64,000 nt of DNA, taken from the NCBI RefSeq assembly GCF_900115225.1, contig NZ_FOVR01000004.1, positions 186,001 to 250,000 of the forward strand. The letters are read 5' to 3'. Position numbers and translations under genes: made by a program. Positions 1 to 8,364 of the stretch are shown piece after piece; position 1 is the stretch's first letter; every line of letters begins with the position of its first letter. This stretch comes from Cohaesibacter marisflavi. Its GTDB lineage: Bacteria > Pseudomonadota > Alphaproteobacteria > Rhizobiales > Cohaesibacteraceae. Below the pieces are notes generated by a model. The model searched no databases and was not told where the DNA came from. It worked only from the letters and a program-made list of their open reading frames with translations.

Positions 1-43
1 TTGGCTCTTCTGCCTCACTATTGCTCACTGTCTCACTCATCAT
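1..43 (-). CDS. Start of a small SUF-operon protein, probably DUF59/SufT-like (partial)
   Basis: Only the first 14 codons are inside the window, reading MMSETVSNSEAEEP from an ATG ATG pair on the minus strand; the rest runs off the left edge. It follows sufS by 64 bp on the same strand. In Hyphomicrobiales the gene after sufS is usually a small DUF59 Fe-S assembly protein with a polar, acidic N-terminus, followed by sufA, which fits this peptide. The identification rests on gene order and composition alone, as no domain is visible. Confidence 0.45.
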   Translation of the reverse strand, partial: MMSETVSNSEAEEP

Positions 44-107
44 TATGAACCCATTTCTCTATTTCTACCCTTGGCCGCGCCAAAGAAAATCAAACCTCGA
101 GGCGCGC

Positions 108-1358
108 TTACGAGAAGAAATCCCGCGCCTTGTCCAGTGCCTGTGCGAGAATGTCGATCTCAGCTTTGGTGTTATAAAGTCCGAACGAAGCGCGACAGGT
201 AGACGTCACCCCATACCGGCTCATCAGTGGTTGGGCACAATGGGTGCCCGCACGCACGGCAACACCTGCCCGGTCAATGACCATCGAAACATCATGCGCG
301 TGAATGCCTTCCAGCTCAAAGGAGATGATTGCCCCCTTGTCTCTGGCAGTTCCGAAAATGCGCAGCGCGTTGATAGCACCCAACTTTTCATGAGCATAGG
401 CCCGCAATGTCTCTTCATGCGCTGCGATTTTATCGCGCCCTATACTATCCATATAGTCAAGCGCGACGCCCAATCCAATAGCCTGAACAATCGGCGGGGT
501 GCCGGCTTCAAATTTGTGCGGCGCCTCACCATAGCTTACGCCGTCCAGCGTGACATCCTTGATCATCTCGCCGCCGCCCATGAAGGGAGGCATAGCATCA
601 AGCAATTCCGCCTTGCCGTAAAGCGCGCCAATACCTGAAGGTCCATAGAGCTTGTGACCCGTGATGGCGAGGAAATCCACGTCGAGATCCTGCACATCAA
701 TCGGCATATGCACCGCGCTCTGGCTGGCATCCACCAACACCTTGGCGCCTGCCGCATGAGCCTTCTTGATCACGTCCTTAACCGGCACAATCGTGCCGAT
801 AGCATTGGACATCTGCGTAATGGCAACGATCTTGGTCTTGTCCGTCAGGAGCTTTTCAAACTCTTCCATCAGGAAGTTGCCATCCTCATCCACCGGCGCC
901 CATTTGATCACAACACCACGCTGTTCGCGCAGGAAGTGCCAGGGCACGATGTTGGAATGATGCTCAAGGATGGAAATGATCACCTCATCGCCTTCTTCCA
1001 GAACCATGCCGCCATAGGAATGGGCCACAAGATTGATGGCTTCGGTTGAAGAGCGGGTGAATATGACATTGTCTACCGAAGGAGCATTGAGAAAGCGGCG
1101 CACGGTTTCGCGCGCAGCTTCAAATTTATCCGTCGCAAGATTGGAGAGGAAATGCAGCCCCCTGTGCACGTTGGCATATTCGTTCGAATAAGCCTCGGCG
1201 ATGGCATCGATTACGACCTTCGGCTTCTGCGCCGATGCGCCGTTATCGAAATAAACCAATGGCTTGCCGTAAACTTCCCGCGAAAGAATAGGGAAATCTA
1301 CGCGAATAGCCTCAACGTCATAGCCTTCGCTTGCGGCCACCTGAGGGGAATGCATCAT
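108..1358 (-). CDS. sufS: Cysteine desulfurase SufS (group II)
   Basis: PLP-dependent enzyme that takes sulfur from L-cysteine as a persulfide for Fe-S cluster assembly on the SufBCD scaffold. About 416 residues, close to the usual 405-415. The PLP lysine lies in ITGHKLYGPSG, and the C-terminal RAGTHCAQP and STCRASFGLYNT segments match the SufS active-site region, with the catalytic Cys in the CRAS motif. The frame is open to a GTG at 1382, but the ATG ATG pair at 1358/1355 has an AGGA just upstream and gives a normal N-terminus. It is the last of the five complete suf genes here and the second desulfurase of the operon; the NifS-like gene at 5358-6545 is the first. Confidence 0.95.
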   Translation of the reverse strand: MMHSPQVAASEGYDVEAIRVDFPILSREVYGKPLVYFDNGASAQKPKVVIDAIAEAYSNEYANVHRGLHFLSNLATDKFEAARETVRRFLNAPSVDNVIFTRSSTEAINLVAHSYGGMVLEEGDEVIISILEHHSNIVPWHFLREQRGVVIKWAPVDEDGNFLMEEFEKLLTDKTKIVAITQMSNAIGTIVPVKDVIKKAHAAGAKVLVDASQSAVHMPIDVQDLDVDFLAITGHKLYGPSGIGALYGKAELLDAMPPFMGGGEMIKDVTLDGVSYGEAPHKFEAGTPPIVQAIGLGVALDYMDSIGRDKIAAHEETLRAYAHEKLGAINALRIFGTARDKGAIISFELEGIHAHDVSMVIDRAGVAVRAGTHCAQPLMSRYGVTSTCRASFGLYNTKAEIDILAQALDKARDFFS

Positions 1359-1376
1359 GGTCCTATTTCCAATTCT

Positions 1377-1398
1377 GGGCACTCATAAAAGAGTGCCC
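1377..1398 (-). other. Hairpin between sufD and sufS
   Basis: GGGCACTC and GAGTGCCC form a perfect 8-bp stem around a 6-nt loop, in the 59-bp gap between the sufD stop and the sufS ATG. No T-run follows, so it is not a standard terminator. It could be a processing or stability element that sets SufS levels relative to SufBCD; that role is inference. Confidence 0.5.
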
Positions 1399-1417
1399 TT
1401 CTTATATTAACTATGCG

Positions 1418-2725
1418 TCACTCGGAAAGACCAAGACGGTCCAGAATATAGCCTTCCAGAGCTTCTACGAATTGATCGTTGGAAACATTTTCGATCGCTT
1501 CCGCGAGGAAAGCCATGACCAACATTTTCTTGGCCAAATCCTTGGGAATACCGCGTGATCCCAGATAGAACAGAAGGTCTTCATCCAGGTCACCACAGGT
1601 TGCCCCATGCCCACAGACAACGTCGTCAGCATAGATTTCCAACTCTGGCTTGTTGTTGAAGGACGCATCCTCAGACAGCAACAAGGCTTGGCTCATCATC
1701 TTAGCGTCGGTCTTCTGCGCATACTGGCGCACGATGATCTGCCCCTGGAACACACCTTCAGCCTTGTCATCAAGAACCGTACGATATTGTTCCTTGGAAT
1801 TGCAGTTTGGTACCGCATGATCCATCTTAAGCGTAATATCGCTATGCCGCTTGCCGTTGACCAGCGAAGCACCAAACAGATCGGCATCGCTATATTCTCC
1901 GAGCATCGCAACGAAAGACTGGCTACGCACGAACTGCCCACTGGCAGACAGGGTGAAATGTTCAAAATGCACATTACCCCCGACTGTCGCCGTGGTAGAC
2001 CCCAGATGGATCGCCTGATCCCCCTCGTTGATGATGCGCATAACATTCAGCTTGACGTCATCCGCGATGCGATAGTCAATGGCACTGTTGAGCTGATAGG
2101 CTGCCGCATCGCCAACAAAGGTTTCGATGATACCAACCTTTGCGCCCTTGCCGATAACGACGCGGTTACGCAAGGTGGCAAGACCACCGCCCAGCATCAC
2201 ATGACGAATTTCCAGTGGCTTAGCCAGGTCTGCCCCTTCAGCGATTTCCACGATCACCCCATCCTGCAACAGGGCAGTGTTGAGAGACAGCGCGATATCG
2301 CCTTTGGCAATTTCCGGGTCATCCAGCACAAAGTCGCCAGCCTGCAACGCATCCGAAACGGATCGCACAGTAACGGAATCCTCAAGCTCGGACAGGTCTG
2401 ACAGTTCTGCACTGAAGCAGCCATTGACCAGCACGAGCTGGATCTTGTCGACAGACTTAAGAATGCCCGACCCAGACAGATTTTCCCTTGCTGTGGCCGC
2501 ATCGACCGGTTCGGCAAGAGCCAGATCAGACGGCATCACCCGCTTGAGGTCGGAATATTTCCAGTCCTCAACGCGACGGGTCGGCAAACCATTCTGCTCG
2601 AAAGCAGAAACAGCAGCCGAACGCAGGGACGAAAAGTCCGAATTACCAGGCAGATTTTCCTGCGCTGCTTTCAACAGGCCTTCCAGCGCTTCATCAGCAG
2701 CCGTTTTGATTGTAGGTTTCGTCAT
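1418..2725 (-). CDS. sufD: Fe-S cluster assembly protein SufD
   Basis: Scaffold subunit of SufBC2D, paralogous to SufB. About 435 residues. The beta-helix region (IEIAEGADLAKPLEIRHV, VVIGKGAKVGIIETFVG) and the C-terminal part with KTDAKMMSQALLLSE, CGHGATCGDLDEDLLFYLGSRG are typical of SufD and include the conserved His/Cys area at the SufB interface. I place the start at MTKPTIKTAADE, 7 bp after a strong GGGAGGAG ribosome site, rather than at the upstream in-frame ATG at 2743, which would overlap sufC. The 14-bp gap from sufC suggests coupled translation. Confidence 0.93.
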   Translation of the reverse strand: MTKPTIKTAADEALEGLLKAAQENLPGNSDFSSLRSAAVSAFEQNGLPTRRVEDWKYSDLKRVMPSDLALAEPVDAATARENLSGSGILKSVDKIQLVLVNGCFSAELSDLSELEDSVTVRSVSDALQAGDFVLDDPEIAKGDIALSLNTALLQDGVIVEIAEGADLAKPLEIRHVMLGGGLATLRNRVVIGKGAKVGIIETFVGDAAAYQLNSAIDYRIADDVKLNVMRIINEGDQAIHLGSTTATVGGNVHFEHFTLSASGQFVRSQSFVAMLGEYSDADLFGASLVNGKRHSDITLKMDHAVPNCNSKEQYRTVLDDKAEGVFQGQIIVRQYAQKTDAKMMSQALLLSEDASFNNKPELEIYADDVVCGHGATCGDLDEDLLFYLGSRGIPKDLAKKMLVMAFLAEAIENVSNDQFVEALEGYILDRLGLSE

Positions 2726-2739
2726 AAGTCTCCTCCCAA

Positions 2740-3492
2740 TCAAGCCGCAGCTTCGCCGGTGAACTCTGCATAGCCTTTTTCTTCCAGCTGCAGAGCAAGA
2801 TCCTTATCGCCGGATTTGACGATTTTGCCCTGATACATCACATGCACAACGTCAGGAACAATATAGTTGAGCAAACGCTGATAGTGGGTAATGACCAGCA
2901 TGGAGCGCTCAGGCGATTTCAAGGCATTCACACCATCAGAGACGATCCGTAGCGCATCGATATCAAGGCCGGAGTCGGTCTCATCGAGGATACAGAGCTT
3001 TGGCTCAAGCAGGGCCATCTGCAAAATCTCGTTACGTTTCTTCTCGCCACCCGAAAAGCCCACATTGAGCGGACGGCGCAGCATTTCCTGCGTCACATTG
3101 AGCTTTGCGGAAAGCTCCTTGACCTTCTTCATGAAATCCGGGGTTTTCAATTCCCCCTCACCGCGAGCCACGCGCTGGGCGTTCAGAGCGGTCTTGAGGA
3201 AAGTCATGTTGGCAACACCGGGAATTTCAATCGGATATTGCATGGCAAGGAACAGGCCCACAGCGGCACGTTCATGGGGTTCCATTTCCAGCACATTCTC
3301 GCCGTTGAAGAGGATTTCCCCTTCGGTAATTTCGTAGTCATCCTTGCCCGCCAGCACATAGGAGAGCGTGGACTTACCAGAGCCGTTCGGGCCCATGATG
3401 GCATGGATTTCGCCTGCATTGATGGTAAGGTCGATACCGCGGAGGATTTTGTTGCCTTCCACTTCGGCATGAAGATTTTTGATTTCCAACAT
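2740..3492 (-). CDS. sufC: Fe-S cluster assembly ATPase SufC
   Basis: ABC-type ATPase of the SufBC2D scaffold; it drives the conformational change for cluster assembly and is not a transporter. About 250 residues from MLEIKNLHAEVEGNK, chosen because AAAGGAAA precedes that ATG; an upstream in-frame ATG at 3546 has no such signal. Walker A is GPNGSGKST, the ABC signature is FSGGEKKRNEI (the SufC-type form), Walker B is CILDETDSGLDID and the H-loop is VITHYQRLL. It lies between sufB (125 bp upstream) and sufD (14 bp downstream). Confidence 0.96.
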   Translation of the reverse strand: MLEIKNLHAEVEGNKILRGIDLTINAGEIHAIMGPNGSGKSTLSYVLAGKDDYEITEGEILFNGENVLEMEPHERAAVGLFLAMQYPIEIPGVANMTFLKTALNAQRVARGEGELKTPDFMKKVKELSAKLNVTQEMLRRPLNVGFSGGEKKRNEILQMALLEPKLCILDETDSGLDIDALRIVSDGVNALKSPERSMLVITHYQRLLNYIVPDVVHVMYQGKIVKSGDKDLALQLEEKGYAEFTGEAAA

Positions 3493-3617
3493 CGTTTTGT
3501 TTCCTTTGGGGCGTCGCCTCTCAGGCTTCGCCATCCCAGTAATCATAAGTGTCCCAAGCCCGCGCTACGGGGCCAGATACGGCCAGAGCTCATCGTTTCA
3601 TGAAAGATGAAACGCGC

Positions 3618-5102
3618 TTAGCCAACTGATCCTTCTAGAGAAATATTGATCAACTTCTGCGCTTCGACGGCAAATTCCATCGGCAGCTGCTGGATCACAT
3701 CCTTCACGAAACCGTTGACAATGAGCGCCACAGCCTCTTCTTCGCCAATGCCACGTGCCTGACAATAGAACATCTGGTCATCGGAGATTTTCGAGGTTGT
3801 CGCCTCGTGCTCAAAGATGGCAGATGCGTTCTTGCTCTCCACATAAGGCACCGTATGCGCACCACACTGATCACCGATCAGCAAGCTGTCACACTGGGTG
3901 AAGTTACGTGCGCCAGAGGCTTTCTTGTGCGCGGACACCAAACCACGGTAGGTGTTGTTGGACCGCCCGGCGGAAATGCCCTTGGAGATGATGCGGGAAG
4001 AGGTATTCTTACCCAGATGCGTCATCTTGGTGCCACTGTCGATCTGCTGATAACCGTTGGAAATGGCAATCGAGTAGAATTCGCCAGTGGAATTTTCGCC
4101 ACGCAGAATGCAGCTAGGATATTTCCATGTGATGGCGGAACCGGTCTCGACCTGGGTCCAGGAAATCTTGGAGTTTTTCTCACGGCAATCACCGCGCTTC
4201 GTCACGAAGTTATAGATGCCGCCCTTGCCTTCGCTATCGCCCGGATACCAGTTCTGGACCGTCGAATATTTGATCTCGGCGTCTTCCAGAGCAATCAGCT
4301 CTACCACAGCAGCATGAAGCTGGTTTTCATCACGCTGAGGGGCCGTGCATCCTTCCAGATAGGACACATAGGAGCCCTTGTCTGCGATGATTAGCGTACG
4401 CTCGAACTGGCCCGTATTCTGCTCATTGATACGGAAATAGGTAGACAGCTCCATCGGGCAGCGCACCCCTTCGGGCACATACACGAACGACCCGTCGGTA
4501 AAGACCGCGCTGTTCAGAGTTGCATAGAAGTTGTCCGAAACCGGCACCACAGAAGCAAGATACTTCTTGACCAGTTCGGGATGCTCGCGGATGGCTTCCG
4601 AAATGGAACAGAAGATCACGCCAGCCTTCTTGAGCTCTTCCTTGAAGGTCGTAGCCACAGACACCGAGTCAAACACGGCATCGACAGCAACCTTGGAATA
4701 TTGGCGGTTCTCTTCGGTTACACCAGCCAGAATCTCCTGCTCTTGCAGAGGAATACCCAGCTTCTCATAGGTTCTAAGAAGTTCAGGATCCACCTCATCA
4801 AGGCTTTTGGGGCCTTCGGCAACCTTCGGTGCGGAATAATAATAGATATCGTTGAATTTGGGTTTGGGATAATCCAGCTTGGCCCATGTCGGCTCTTCCA
4901 TGGTCAGCCAACGCCGGTAGGCATCCAAGCGCCATTCCAGCATCCATTCAGGTTCTGCCTTCTTGGCGGAAATGAAGCGGATTACGTCCTCATTCAGTCC
5001 GATTGGGGCCTTGTCGGATTCGATCTCCGTCACAAAGCCATATTTATACTGGTCAACGTCGATCTGCTTGACTTGATCGACCGTCTCCTTAACAGCAGCC
5101 AT
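3618..5102 (-). CDS. sufB: Fe-S cluster assembly protein SufB
   Basis: Main scaffold subunit of SufBC2D, which accepts persulfide sulfur and holds the nascent cluster. 494 residues, the normal size. Diagnostic stretches include [39 protein letters not shown] and the C-terminal [21 protein letters not shown], which carries the conserved Cys/Glu region. The start ATG follows GGAGTAGCAA. About 255 bp separate it from the upstream desulfurase gene; that gap holds no gene I can support, and I found no Rrf2/IscR regulator gene there. Confidence 0.96.
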   Translation of the reverse strand: MAAVKETVDQVKQIDVDQYKYGFVTEIESDKAPIGLNEDVIRFISAKKAEPEWMLEWRLDAYRRWLTMEEPTWAKLDYPKPKFNDIYYYSAPKVAEGPKSLDEVDPELLRTYEKLGIPLQEQEILAGVTEENRQYSKVAVDAVFDSVSVATTFKEELKKAGVIFCSISEAIREHPELVKKYLASVVPVSDNFYATLNSAVFTDGSFVYVPEGVRCPMELSTYFRINEQNTGQFERTLIIADKGSYVSYLEGCTAPQRDENQLHAAVVELIALEDAEIKYSTVQNWYPGDSEGKGGIYNFVTKRGDCREKNSKISWTQVETGSAITWKYPSCILRGENSTGEFYSIAISNGYQQIDSGTKMTHLGKNTSSRIISKGISAGRSNNTYRGLVSAHKKASGARNFTQCDSLLIGDQCGAHTVPYVESKNASAIFEHEATTSKISDDQMFYCQARGIGEEEAVALIVNGFVKDVIQQLPMEFAVEAQKLINISLEGSVG

Positions 5103-5357
5103 TTGCTACTCCATTCCTGAGCGGTTTCAAAGACCGCCGGTCATAGGGCTGCTCGCCCAGTTTCCTGCACTATCGTGGATCCAACACTGGTCTGTTGGCA
5201 AAGCAAAAATGTCCAGAGATGCCCGATCGCAGTTTTTAACTCATCTCTTTTTTGCCCTGATGCCGCCAGCCCCGGACCAGCAGCACACCCGTTTTGATAT
5301 CCATGCGCGTCTCTATCACGCAAGAAGATCAATTCCATGATCTCTATATAAGCGCGC

Positions 5358-6545
5358 TCACAGCGCCTTCTCAATGCCTCTTAAACTATTTTTTGAGTTT
5401 TTGACGCATATTTGCCCAAGAGCCTCAATAAGTGCATCGATTTCAGGCTCTTTGCTGTTCCAGCCAAGGCTCATCCGGATCGCAGAGCCTGCAACTTTAG
5501 TCCCATACCCCATCGCCAATAGCACATGTGAGGCCGAGACCTTGCCTGAAGAGCAGGCTGATCCGGAACTCACGGCAACACCTGCAAGGTCAAGACGGAT
5601 CAGCGCCATTTCGCCTTTCGTACCCGGAATGGCGAACTGGCTTGTGTTCCCGACCCTTTCAGCATCGGCGCCAAAAATCACGACATCAGGATCCAACGCC
5701 CGCAGTTGATCTTCGAAGCGATCACGAAGGGCCGCCAACCTTCCGAATCCATCGGACTTGTGCAAGTCTTCACCCGCAGCCTGACAGGCAACGCCAAATC
5801 CGACGATACCAGCCACATTCTCTGTCCCGGCCCTTAGGCGATTCTCTTGCGGACCACCCGTAATCAGGGGCTCAGGCTCGGTTCCTTCATGCGCCATGAT
5901 CAAGGCACCAACCCCTTTTGGGCCACCGAGCTTGTGCGCAGAGAGCGAAAGACTACTGCAGCCAAGCTCGGTCATATCCAATGGAATACGACCTGCTGCC
6001 TGCACGGCATCAAGATGGAAATAGGCGTTGAATTCTTCCGCCAGAGCCGCGATCTCGGCGATCGGCTGAATGACGCCCGTCTCGCTATTCACCGCCATGA
6101 CTGCAATCATGGGACGGCCTGTTTGCGGGTCATGCGCTTCGAGCAGCAGACGCAGGGCGGACACATCCACCATCCCGTTCGGCAAAACCGGAATTTCGCG
6201 CCGCGCTTGGGCACCAAAACGCCCACCGGACAAAACCGACGGATGCTCAATGGCGCTGACGAACAGAGCAGAAGCCGGATCAGGCTGATATTCGACTTTC
6301 ATATGCGGCGTCAGCGCGAGCATATTCGCTTCGCTGGCTCCGGATGTGAAAATAACCTGACGGGCACCACCCCCGACCAGATCGGCCACCTGCTGTCGGG
6401 CCTTCTCCACCAACGCGCGCGCCTCCCGCCCCTCTTTGTGGACCGAAGACGCGTTGCCAGCCACCTCCCACGCTTCAATGATGTCCGCTTTCACATCAGG
6501 GCGCAAAGGCGAGGTCGCATTATGATCAAGATAGGCGCGCTGCAT
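5358..6545 (-). CDS. NifS/IscS-like cysteine desulfurase (group I), first gene of the suf operon
   Basis: PLP enzyme of the NifS/IscS branch, about 395 residues from MQRAYLDHNATSPL, which follows an AGGAAAG ribosome site (the frame is open further to 6599). The PLP lysine lies in SLSAHKLGGPKG, and the catalytic Cys lies in the flexible loop GSACSSGKVSASHVL, the group I pattern that differs from SufS. Placing a group I desulfurase at the head of the suf operon with SufS at its end is typical of many Hyphomicrobiales. It likely shares the iron-responsive promoter region at 6546-6919. Confidence 0.92.
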   Translation of the reverse strand: MQRAYLDHNATSPLRPDVKADIIEAWEVAGNASSVHKEGREARALVEKARQQVADLVGGGARQVIFTSGASEANMLALTPHMKVEYQPDPASALFVSAIEHPSVLSGGRFGAQARREIPVLPNGMVDVSALRLLLEAHDPQTGRPMIAVMAVNSETGVIQPIAEIAALAEEFNAYFHLDAVQAAGRIPLDMTELGCSSLSLSAHKLGGPKGVGALIMAHEGTEPEPLITGGPQENRLRAGTENVAGIVGFGVACQAAGEDLHKSDGFGRLAALRDRFEDQLRALDPDVVIFGADAERVGNTSQFAIPGTKGEMALIRLDLAGVAVSSGSACSSGKVSASHVLLAMGYGTKVAGSAIRMSLGWNSKEPEIDALIEALGQICVKNSKNSLRGIEKAL

Positions 6546-6740
6546 TTTTCTTTCCTGTAACTTGCCCCTCGGAACCGTCCCGAGGCTTCTCTTGAGCATT
6601 TACCATGGCCCGAGGCAAATTTTGAGACAGTCCGCTAAGATAATTCGTCTACCCGCTGCGAAAAGACTTGAAATTCAACCATCCATTTGTGTTAAGAAGG
6701 ACAATCAAATGGATCGCACCAACTTTAGCCCTGTCTCTAG

Positions 6741-6757
6741 TTTTGAACCATTCTAAA
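6741..6757. promoter_or_regulatory. Putative Irr-binding site (ICE motif)
   Basis: TTTTGAACCATTCTAAA differs at one position from the published alphaproteobacterial ICE consensus TTTAGAA-N3-TTCTAAA. Irr is the heme/iron-responsive Fur-family regulator of this order, and suf genes are known members of iron regulons there. The site lies about 195 bp upstream of the first suf gene. Binding is inferred from the match. Confidence 0.55.
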
Positions 6758-6764
6758 ACAGCTT

Positions 6765-6797
6765 TATAAAACTTGCGCCAATTAGTCAAGTTTTATA
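6765..6797. promoter_or_regulatory. Perfect 11-bp inverted repeat next to the Irr-like box
   Basis: TATAAAACTTG at 6765-6775 and CAAGTTTTATA at 6787-6797 are exact reverse complements with an 11-bp spacer. The minus strand contains TTGACTAATTGGCGCAAG, which is one base off the TGA-N9-TCA pattern described for RirA (IRO box). It may be a second iron or Fe-S responsive operator, or an RNA hairpin near one of the two transcript starts. Confidence 0.5.
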
Positions 6798-6919
6798 GCC
6801 CCATCCTTTTCCATGGATGACCGCTGAATGTCTGAATGTACACATGTAAGTGAAACAGGCTCAGGCTGAAGCTGTGGGATCCCCATAATGAACCAATTTA
6901 AAAGAGGACCGGGCACCCT

Positions 6920-7624
6920 ATGCCAGAGGTGATCTTTAATGGCCCTGCCGGACGCTTGGAAGGACGGCTGCATCCTTCCAAAAACCGCAAGGCCCCCATC
7001 GCACTGATTCTTCATCCGCATCCCCGCTTCGGCGGCACCATGAACAACGAGATTATCTATCATCTCTATTACATGTTTGCGCGTCGTGGCTTCACCGTTC
7101 TTCGTTTCAATTTCCGCGGAGTCGGCAGATCGCAAGGCACATTTGACCACGGCGTGGGCGAATTATCGGATGCGGCAGCCGCTCTGGACTGGGTCCAGAC
7201 ATTTCATTCAGAAGCCCCAGGCGTTTGGATCGCGGGCTTTTCCTTCGGCGCATGGATTGGCATGCAGTTGCTGATGCGGCGCCCTGAAGTGGAAGGCTTC
7301 ATTTCCATTGCGCCTCCAGCCAACCTGTATGACTTCTCTTTCCTCGCCCCCTGCCCGTCTTCTGGTCTCATCACCCATGGCGGCATGGACAAGGTGGTGC
7401 CTCACAAGGATGTTCAGGCCCTTGTCGACAAGCTCAAAACCCAGAAGGGCATTGTCATAGATCAGGAAATCATTCCGGGCGCCAACCACTTCTTCAAGGA
7501 AGAAACCGATCAGTTGATCAATGTTTGCGCCAACTATCTGGACAAGCGGATCGGCTTTGATCCTTCCCAACTGGAAGAGATCACGGAAAACGACGACTCG
7601 TCGGATTCGGCAATCCAGCTCTAA
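6920..7624 (+). CDS. Alpha/beta hydrolase (COG2945-like)
   Basis: 234-residue cytosolic alpha/beta-hydrolase fold protein of unknown substrate. HPHPRFGGTMNN near residue 35 forms the oxyanion region, the nucleophile Ser is in GFSFGAWIG near residue 112, the acid is probably the Asp of HGGMDKVVP and the catalytic His is in GANHFF. This set resembles the YpfH/COG2945 group annotated as esterase-like. It is divergent from the suf operon, an adjacency common in alphaproteobacteria, but I infer no functional link to Fe-S assembly. It ends at a strong terminator. Confidence 0.85.
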   Translation: MPEVIFNGPAGRLEGRLHPSKNRKAPIALILHPHPRFGGTMNNEIIYHLYYMFARRGFTVLRFNFRGVGRSQGTFDHGVGELSDAAAALDWVQTFHSEAPGVWIAGFSFGAWIGMQLLMRRPEVEGFISIAPPANLYDFSFLAPCPSSGLITHGGMDKVVPHKDVQALVDKLKTQKGIVIDQEIIPGANHFFKEETDQLINVCANYLDKRIGFDPSQLEEITENDDSSDSAIQL

Positions 7625-7642
7625 CGGAGCAACCAGATATTC

Positions 7643-7671
7643 AAAAGGCCGCTTTGAAAGCGGCCTTTTTT
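7643..7671. terminator. Bidirectional intrinsic terminator
   Basis: AAAGGCCGCTT pairs with the following AAGCGGCCTTT, with A-rich and T-rich flanks on both strands. It serves the hydrolase gene on the plus strand and the methyltransferase gene arriving on the minus strand. Confidence 0.85.
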
Positions 7672-7712
7672 GTATCTTCGGGGATCTTTTGCCATCCCGT
7701 CATGTCAACATA

Positions 7713-8318
7713 TCAGCCTTTTCTGAAAGCAAAGCGGCTCCAGGTGATGCCTTTGGCCTTGTTGAGCGGCTGGGAAGACTCAACATTGGCGTGACTGACG
7801 AGCGACAGCCCAAGCCCTCGGGCAGCTTCAATCACCTCTTCATCGGAAACTTCAAACATCAACCGCCCTTCCGGCGGCTCCCCGTGACGCACGGTCATGG
7901 CCAGAAAACCTCCCGGCTCCAACAGGTCGTTAAGGCGCACCATGCCCCTTTCGCGCTCTTCCACGTCAAGATGCATCCAGACAGCAATGAGGGTAATGAT
8001 GTCAAATCTACGCTGCCCCAATGTTTCCAGTTCCGGCAAGGTGTCTTCCAGCCATTCGATGGCTTCAGCCCCTTCCTTGGCCTGAGCAATCTTCCTGAAC
8101 GCATCTGTCGGCTCAATCGCTGTAACCTGATATCCCTTCTCGGCATAGTGAAGCCCGTCACGTCCCGAGCCTGCACCGATATCCAGCACAGTCAACGGTG
8201 CCGGAGGCAACATGTTCAGAAACCAGCCGTGCGAATCTTCAATCTCATACCCATCATAACGCTTGGCGAGACTTGCCGCCGTTATTTCATACCCTCTATT
8301 GCTTGGAACACTGACCAT
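7713..8318 (-). CDS. Class I SAM-dependent methyltransferase
   Basis: 201 residues. Motif I, VLDIGAGSGRDG (about residues 43-54), binds S-adenosylmethionine, followed by the acidic end of strand 2 in VTAIEPTDAF and the motif IV region RFDIITLIAVWMHL. The fold matches Methyltransf_11/25 families acting on small molecules, but nothing fixes the substrate. It is a monocistronic gene between two unrelated genes, convergent with the hydrolase and 46 bp downstream of anmK on the same strand, so it might be read from the anmK transcript. Confidence 0.8.
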   Translation of the reverse strand: MVSVPSNRGYEITAASLAKRYDGYEIEDSHGWFLNMLPPAPLTVLDIGAGSGRDGLHYAEKGYQVTAIEPTDAFRKIAQAKEGAEAIEWLEDTLPELETLGQRRFDIITLIAVWMHLDVEERERGMVRLNDLLEPGGFLAMTVRHGEPPEGRLMFEVSDEEVIEAARGLGLSLVSHANVESSQPLNKAKGITWSRFAFRKG

Positions 8319-8364
8319 GAAAGTCCCCCTGTTTCTTGTCGTGTTAATAGCTCACCCTGAGCAT

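Larger units (their letters stand above)
6546..6919. promoter_or_regulatory. Divergent regulatory region between suf operon and alpha/beta hydrolase
   Basis: 374 bp without a gene. It should contain the suf promoter (leftward) and the hydrolase promoter (rightward). It holds an Irr-type box at 6741-6757 and a perfect 11-bp inverted repeat at 6765-6797, listed separately. Short open frames here have no ribosome sites or recognisable products. Confidence 0.7.

Noticed and set aside
5141-5374. 77-codon frame between sufB and the NifS-like gene
   Set aside because: Overlaps the end of the NifS-like gene, has no ribosome site and no recognisable sequence; not an Rrf2/IscR regulator.
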